Origin: an uncultured Acidimicrobiales bacterium
Lineage (GTDB): Bacteria > Actinomycetota > Acidimicrobiia > Acidimicrobiales > UBA10347
NCBI GenBank assembly: GCA_937942965.1
Contig: CALDGN010000274.1
Coordinates: 1-11,250, forward strand
DNA length: 11,250 nt
Direction of reading: 5' to 3'
Positions 7,428 through 11,250 of this stretch are shown here, one piece after another. The notes under the pieces are model-generated. The model made no database searches. It worked only from the letters and a program-made list of their open reading frames with translations, and was not told the DNA's origin. Both the position numbers and the translations under genes were made by a program. Each line of letters begins with the position of its first letter. The stretch's first letter is position 1.

Positions 7428-7443
7428 GCGGCGCGGTGCAGGG

Positions 7444-8661
7444 CTAGGAGGCCTCGGCGGCGCGACGAGCGAGCATCGCTGCGCCCAGTGCCGTGGCTTG
7501 GGTTTGATCGGCGACCTCGATCGATCGGCCACTGATCTCCTGTTTGCGAGCGATCAGCTCGGCATTGCGGCTTCCTCCGCCCGTCGTGATGTGGCGGATG
7601 CCCGTCACACCCGCGGCAGCGAGCATCTCCGCGATCCGAACCTCGCCATGGCTGGCAACTTCGGCGATGATCGCATCGGCTTCGGCCGAGCCCAGGAAGT
7701 CGTCCCAGCTCAGTCCGAGTTCGAGGCGCCGAGCATCGATCCGGCCACCGCCTTGTTGCAATCCAGTCATCGCATAGGTCCGCTCGGGGACCACATGCAC
7801 ACCCTGGCCGACGGCCGCGTCGGCCAAGCGCCCCGACGCATCAAACCCATCGGTGACCAGGAAGAACGCTTCGGCGGTTCCGATCGAATCGAGGAGCATG
7901 CCGGGCTCGACGACATCGAGCGCCAACGCTGCGCACACGTGATCTTGGCCACCGGCGCCCACGACGCAACCGGTCGGCAACCCGGTCGCTGCGGCCGCGT
8001 CGGCGTGGACTCGGCCGATCGGCGCGCCGCTCTGCACGAGCGGCGCCAGTCGATCACGGGAAAGGCCCGCCAAGTTGAGCAGCTCGTCTGACCATGACCG
8101 GGCGGCGACGTCGAACAACATGGTTCGCGACGCCAACGAATAGTCCGTGGCCATCCGACCAGCGAGTCGGTAGCCAGCCCAGTCGGCCATGTTGAGCCAA
8201 TGGCGGCCTCGGTCCCACACGTCGCTCGCGTGGTCGCGCGTCCATTGCATCTTCATCGCGCCAAAGACCGGCCGAGGTGGGACGCCAGCTATCCGGACGG
8301 TCGGCTCTGGGCCGACCGCATTCGTCCACTGCTGGGCCTGCGTTTCGGTGCGCTGATCGAACCAAGCGATCACCGGGGCAACGGGAGCGCCCTGGCCGTC
8401 GACCAAGACGCCAGCTTCGCCCATCGACGCCGTCGCGATGGCGACGATGTCGTGTCCGGCCGCGAGCAACGTCGCGGTGATCGACCGCAACACGGCACAC
8501 GCAGTGTCCCAAAGTTCGTCCGCGTCGTATTCGGCCCCCGTTTCAACCGCGTGGGTCGGCGTCGGAAGCACGAACGCCGCCAGCTCTCGGTCGTCGTCAT
8601 CGAACGCGACCGCCTTGACCGAGGTCGTGCCCAAGTCGAGCCCAATGAACGCCGAGCTCAT
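7444..8661 (-). CDS. Short FGGY-family carbohydrate kinase (xylulokinase-like)
   Basis: 405-residue ATP-dependent sugar kinase. Seen: the phosphate loop IGLDLGTTSVKA (6-17), WFDQR (100-104), ATDYSLASRTMLFD (171-184), the catalytic base Asp240 in GAGGQDHVCAAL, SIGTAEAF (259-266) and the C-terminal nucleotide-binding TTGGGSRNAELIARKQEISGRSI (359-381, Gly-rich). Most FGGY kinases have about 480-520 residues. The shortfall appears to lie between about residues 300 and 350, where the usual block of the second domain (GER-P-xx-D-xxARG-x-FxGL) is not present, although the frame is intact. The ATG at 8661 lies 10 bp after the dehydrogenase stop, making this the last gene of the minus-strand operon. 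The partner dehydrogenase suggests a ketose (erythrulose or xylulose) as substrate, or the polyol itself as for erythritol kinase EryA; this is inference. Confidence 0.88.
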   Translation of the reverse strand: MSSAFIGLDLGTTSVKAVAFDDDDRELAAFVLPTPTHAVETGAEYDADELWDTACAVLRSITATLLAAGHDIVAIATASMGEAGVLVDGQGAPVAPVIAWFDQRTETQAQQWTNAVGPEPTVRIAGVPPRPVFGAMKMQWTRDHASDVWDRGRHWLNMADWAGYRLAGRMATDYSLASRTMLFDVAARSWSDELLNLAGLSRDRLAPLVQSGAPIGRVHADAAAATGLPTGCVVGAGGQDHVCAALALDVVEPGMLLDSIGTAEAFFLVTDGFDASGRLADAAVGQGVHVVPERTYAMTGLQQGGGRIDARRLELGLSWDDFLGSAEADAIIAEVASHGEVRIAEMLAAAGVTGIRHITTGGGSRNAELIARKQEISGRSIEVADQTQATALGAAMLARRAAEAS

Positions 8662-8671
8662 GGGACCAGTG

Positions 8672-9775
8672 TCATCCAGCAGCAGATGGTGCCAGCGTCA
8701 CCTTGACCGAATCAGCACCCGACGCCGTGAGTTCCAATGCGGCATCGATCTCGGAGAACGGCAGTCGGTGGGTGATGATCTGATCCATCGGCAGTGCACC
8801 AGAGGCGAGCAGCTCGATGGCCCGGGGATAGGTGTAGGGCCCGAGGTGAGCTCCGAGCACGTCGAGCTCTTTGCGGTCGCCGATGATCGACCACTCGGTC
8901 GTGACCTTCTCCTTGAACACGCCGAACACAACAAAGGTGCCGAGCTTGCGCAGCATGCGAAGGCCCTGATCGACGGCCGATGGATGCCCCGACGCTTCGA
9001 GGAACACGTCGCAGCCGTAGCCCTCGGTCAAGGTGCGGACCTCGTCGATGATGTCCACCTCGCTGGGGTTGATCGTCATGTCGGCACCGCACGCCCGAGC
9101 AAGCTCGAGCCGATCTGGGTGCAGGTCGCTGGCGATCAGCAAGCCGGGCTGCTTCGCCTTGGCTTCGGCGATCATCCCGAGACCGATCGGGCCACAGCCC
9201 GCGACGACAACGGTGTCGCCCGGTTGGATGTTGCCTCGGTCCACGGCATGAATTGCACACGCCAGCGGCTCGATAAACACGGCGTGTTCGATCGGCACCG
9301 TGTCCGGCACCTTGTGGTTGATGGCGTTGGCGGGGAACACCATGTAGTCCGCCATCGCTCCCTGCGCCTGCTGGCGGAAGCCATAGATCTCGGTGTTATG
9401 GCACATCCAGTACTGACCGCGGTTGCAGAACCGGCAGTTCCAGCAGGGCGTGATCTGCTCGCTCACGGCCGTATCACCGAGTGTCAGGCCGTGCTTCTCT
9501 GCGGCGCCTTCGCCCAGGCCAACCACGGTGCCAACGAACTCGTGACCGGGCACAACCGGTGGTTGCACGAACCCCGGCATGCCATCACCAGGCCAGTATC
9601 CGAAGGCCCCCTTCCAGCACGCGACGTCGCTGGCGCACAGTCCCGCCGAGTGCACCTGGAGCAGCACCTCACCCGGCCCGGCGCTGGGAACCGGCCTTTC
9701 TTCGTGTCGGTAGTCGTGGGGGCCGTGGCAGATCACGCACTCCATCGAGCCCGGCAGATGGTCGAGCTGTTCCAT
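8672..9775 (-). CDS. Zinc-dependent polyol dehydrogenase, erythritol/L-threitol dehydrogenase-like
   Basis: A 367-residue medium-chain dehydrogenase/reductase. Catalytic zinc ligands: Cys47 (GLCASD), His78/Glu79 (PGHEF) and Glu169 (IEPLACAIHAV). Structural zinc: Cys111, Cys114, Cys117 and Cys125. The Rossmann loop is GCGPIGLG (193-200), and Asp217 (ASDLHPDRL) favours NAD over NADP. Several stretches resemble, from memory, mycobacterial erythritol/L-threitol dehydrogenase (EltD): ICHGPHDYR near the start, VVPGHEFVG, VSEQITPCW, CGPIGLGMIA and KELDVLGAHLGPY. That enzyme oxidises erythritol or L-threitol to L-erythrulose. I give no symbol because the substrate is untested. The ATG at 9775 shares its A with the aldolase stop (TGATG), indicating translational coupling; Met11 is a possible alternative start. 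The kinase follows after 10 bp. Confidence 0.9.
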   Translation of the reverse strand: MEQLDHLPGSMECVICHGPHDYRHEERPVPSAGPGEVLLQVHSAGLCASDVACWKGAFGYWPGDGMPGFVQPPVVPGHEFVGTVVGLGEGAAEKHGLTLGDTAVSEQITPCWNCRFCNRGQYWMCHNTEIYGFRQQAQGAMADYMVFPANAINHKVPDTVPIEHAVFIEPLACAIHAVDRGNIQPGDTVVVAGCGPIGLGMIAEAKAKQPGLLIASDLHPDRLELARACGADMTINPSEVDIIDEVRTLTEGYGCDVFLEASGHPSAVDQGLRMLRKLGTFVVFGVFKEKVTTEWSIIGDRKELDVLGAHLGPYTYPRAIELLASGALPMDQIITHRLPFSEIDAALELTASGADSVKVTLAPSAAG

Positions 9776-10758
9776 CAGAGCAGCTCGGGCGTGTGGACGA
9801 CCAGGTCCTCTTCGAGCGTGCGAGACGGTGTGATGCCGCTGGCCGCCAGCCGGCCGTGGTACTCACGCGTCGCCTGCTCGGGCGTCATCGCGTCGTCGGC
9901 GACGGCCCGCAGCAGTTCGGTGAACACGACCGGGTCGTCGGCGACCTTGATGCGGCGTCCGAACAACGCCACCCGTCCGCCGTACTGCTTGACCTGCTGG
10001 AGCAGCGTGAACGAGTCGTTCGCGGTTCCGGGAGGGCCGCCGAGGACGCCGACGGTGACGTCGAGTCCGGCAACGAGTTCTTCGAGCGCCTGCGGGCCGT
10101 TGTAGACGACTTTGAGGAATTCGGGGCGGCTGGCCCGAGGGACCCCGGCGAGCATGCGGGCGATGCAGTCGTTGACGTAGGCGCCGACCGGTCCGTCGAT
10201 GCCGGGATCGGCGACGTTCGGGTTGAAGACCTCGACGAAGTGCCGGAAGCCTTCAGCCGCCGATTCGGCCCGGAAGTCGCGATAGCGAAGTAGTGATCGT
10301 TCGTCAGCGTCGAGGTCGTTGTTGAACGTGATCGACCAGAGACCGAGCGGCACATCGACCGGCTGGTCCTCGGTCGGGTGCAGCGTGCCGTACATGGCCT
10401 CGCGCACCGTCGTGGTGGCGAACGGACGCGACGGTTGGGTGGCATAGGTGCCGCCTCGGACATGCCAGATGTCGGTCGTGTCGTTGGCGCGGATCGCGGC
10501 GGTGACTGGCGAATCGTTGAAGATGCCGCGGTCGCGGGCGAGCACGTCCATCGTCGAGACCGACGCCAACAAGATGTCGATGTCGCACTGGTCCACCATG
10601 GCCGCCATTTGGTCCCGCCAAAGCGACGGGTCGATGCCTTGCGCGACCGTTGGCCGCAAGCCACCGCCCATGTCTGGGTCGGCTGCGTAGCAGATGATGA
10701 AGTCAGAACCCGCGGGTTCGGCTCGCAGGGCCGCCAGCTTGGCGTCGAGACTTTTCAC
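9775..10758 (-). CDS. Predicted class I (DeoC/LacD/FbaB-like) TIM-barrel aldolase, function unknown
   Basis: 327 residues; I cannot match it to a characterised enzyme. What I see fits the class I aldolase barrel. FLKVVYNG (214-221) supplies Lys216 at the place of the Schiff-base lysine on strand 6. VGVLGGPPG (236-244) and GGRVALFGRRI (260-270) look like the phosphate-binding ends of strands 7 and 8, as in FbaB/LsrF (Gly-x-Gly-Arg-x-Ile/Phe). VEVFNPN (175-181) would be strand 5. The first residues after SDFIICYAADPDMGGGLRP (18-36) are unlike common aldolases. The start is GTG at 10758, with a poor AGGG-containing site upstream. It overlaps the polyol dehydrogenase by 1 nt and is co-transcribed with a sugar kinase, so cleavage (or isomerisation) of a ketose phosphate is the likely job. 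Alternatives are a transaldolase-like or non-catalytic barrel protein. Confidence 0.72.
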   Translation of the reverse strand: MKSLDAKLAALRAEPAGSDFIICYAADPDMGGGLRPTVAQGIDPSLWRDQMAAMVDQCDIDILLASVSTMDVLARDRGIFNDSPVTAAIRANDTTDIWHVRGGTYATQPSRPFATTTVREAMYGTLHPTEDQPVDVPLGLWSITFNNDLDADERSLLRYRDFRAESAAEGFRHFVEVFNPNVADPGIDGPVGAYVNDCIARMLAGVPRASRPEFLKVVYNGPQALEELVAGLDVTVGVLGGPPGTANDSFTLLQQVKQYGGRVALFGRRIKVADDPVVFTELLRAVADDAMTPEQATREYHGRLAASGITPSRTLEEDLVVHTPELL

Positions 10759-10823
10759 GAACCCTGTTCTACCCGATAATCACGATCGTTAGGAATGTTG
10801 TGGGCTGCGCCACACGGGCCAAC
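10759..10823 (-). promoter_or_regulatory. Gap before the polyol operon: possible promoter/operator, weak stem-loop
   Basis: 65 bp between the deacylase stop and the aldolase GTG. It holds a perfect 8-bp palindrome ACGATCGT (10783-10790), a candidate operator core, and TAGAAC 7 nt before the GTG, a near miss to the TANNNT element because the last T is missing. A small stem-loop lies just after the deacylase stop (TGTGG/CCACA, 10799-10814, 6-nt loop) without a U-run. Whether transcription starts here or reads through from the deacylase cannot be decided. Confidence 0.3.
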
Positions 10824-11250
10824 TCAGATCGAATCCACGATGGTGCCTTGCATTGCGATGGCGTCGCCCATGCGGACAAGCCCGGGGAAGTGACGCATCG
10901 CCAAGATCCCATCCATCGTCGCCCGGTACTCGACCGGCGCGCGTCCAAGGTGTCGAGGGTCATGCACCCGAGCGATGACTTGCCCAGTCGAGATCGGGTC
11001 GCCGAGCGCGACGACCCATTCGATCAGACCGTCGGACTCGCTCGTGATGTACGCACCCTCGAGTGGGACATCGAGGAACTCGGTCGGCGCGTCTTCGTGG
11101 TCTCCCGCGAGCACACCCGCTTCCTTGAGCACATTGCGCACGCCCCGCAGCGTGATCTCGGCCCAGTCAGGGCGGGTGGTTCCCGTGCCGCCGAGCTCGG
11201 TCGTGATGAACGGCGTGCCTGAGTTCTCGACATGGGTATCCCACATGCCG
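10824..11250 (-). CDS. DoeB-like deacylase, aspartoacylase/succinylglutamate desuccinylase family (5' end cut off by window)
   Basis: C-terminal 141 codons or so of a zinc-dependent deacylase; the family is about 330-350 residues, so most of the catalytic domain, including the zinc ligands near the N-terminus, lies beyond the window. The ATG at 11246 is internal, as the frame stays open to the edge. Visible: TTELGGTGT, whose Glu is the likely catalytic acid/base of the family, then RGVRNVLKEAGVL, and a C-terminal barrel-like domain with SESDGLIEWVVALGDPISTGQVIARV, PVEYRATMDGILAMRHFPGLVRMGD. This tail closely resembles ectoine-utilisation DoeB (N-alpha-acetyl-diaminobutyrate deacetylase), but relatives act on other N-acyl amino acids. 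It ends 65 bp before the aldolase and is in the same direction. Family firm, substrate tentative. Confidence 0.85.
   Translation of the reverse strand, partial: GMWDTHVENSGTPFITTELGGTGTTRPDWAEITLRGVRNVLKEAGVLAGDHEDAPTEFLDVPLEGAYITSESDGLIEWVVALGDPISTGQVIARVHDPRHLGRAPVEYRATMDGILAMRHFPGLVRMGDAIAMQGTIVDSI

Larger units (their letters stand above)
7326..7443. other. Convergent intergenic region with nested inverted and direct repeats
   Basis: This 118-bp gap between two convergent genes has no reading frame of note. It holds the nested hairpin at 7351-7397 and the repeat copies at 7377-7398 and 7406-7427, described separately. No poly-T or poly-A tract flanks them. Confidence 0.7.

Noticed and set aside
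8438..10105. Plus-strand open frame of 555 codons opposite the dehydrogenase and kinase genes
   Set aside because: No recognisable motifs; it lies antisense to three genes with clear or plausible family signatures and comes from codon bias in high-GC DNA.

Overview
The window is high-GC, densely coded DNA that looks like a free-living, aerobic, heterotrophic actinobacterium. Acidimicrobiia/Ilumatobacter-like is my guess from gene style, not something proved by a marker gene. Supporting signs are the actinobacterial-looking lipoprotein, the absence of good Shine-Dalgarno sites, and three starts preceded by a TANNNT hexamer 6-7 nt upstream, which is the pattern of leaderless actinobacterial transcripts. 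No rRNA, tRNA, insertion sequence, phage gene or CRISPR array is visible.

Left part (1-3008). The C-terminal part of a class V (isopenicillin-N-epimerase-like) aminotransferase converges, with a 9-bp gap, on an AAC(3)-family N-acetyltransferase on the minus strand. That gene diverges across a 100-bp promoter region from a lipoprotein with an N-terminal LppX/LprG- or LolA-like domain and a C-terminal fasciclin (FAS1) domain.

Middle part (3052-7325, plus strand). There are three closely packed genes: a cytoplasmic copper/topaquinone primary-amine oxidase with all key residues, a TauE/SafE (TSUP) membrane transporter 12 bp downstream, and a YtcJ-type metal-dependent amidohydrolase overlapping the transporter by 4 bp. 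They look like an amine/amide scavenging unit, but the substrates are unknown.

Right part (7444-11250, minus strand). Reading right to left, these are the C-terminal part of a DoeB-like (aspartoacylase/succinylglutamate desuccinylase family) deacylase, a DeoC/LacD-like class I aldolase with no function I can name, an erythritol/L-threitol-dehydrogenase-like zinc alcohol dehydrogenase, and an unusually short FGGY sugar kinase. The last three are coupled (1-nt overlap, then a 10-nt gap) and read as dehydrogenase, kinase and aldolase for a sugar alcohol: polyol to ketose to ketose phosphate to triose phosphate plus an aldehyde. This is the best candidate for an undescribed pathway in the window.

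The 118 bp between the amidohydrolase and the kinase hold a nested hairpin and three copies (one inverted) of a roughly 22-nt unit around TCGGTGAGAA.
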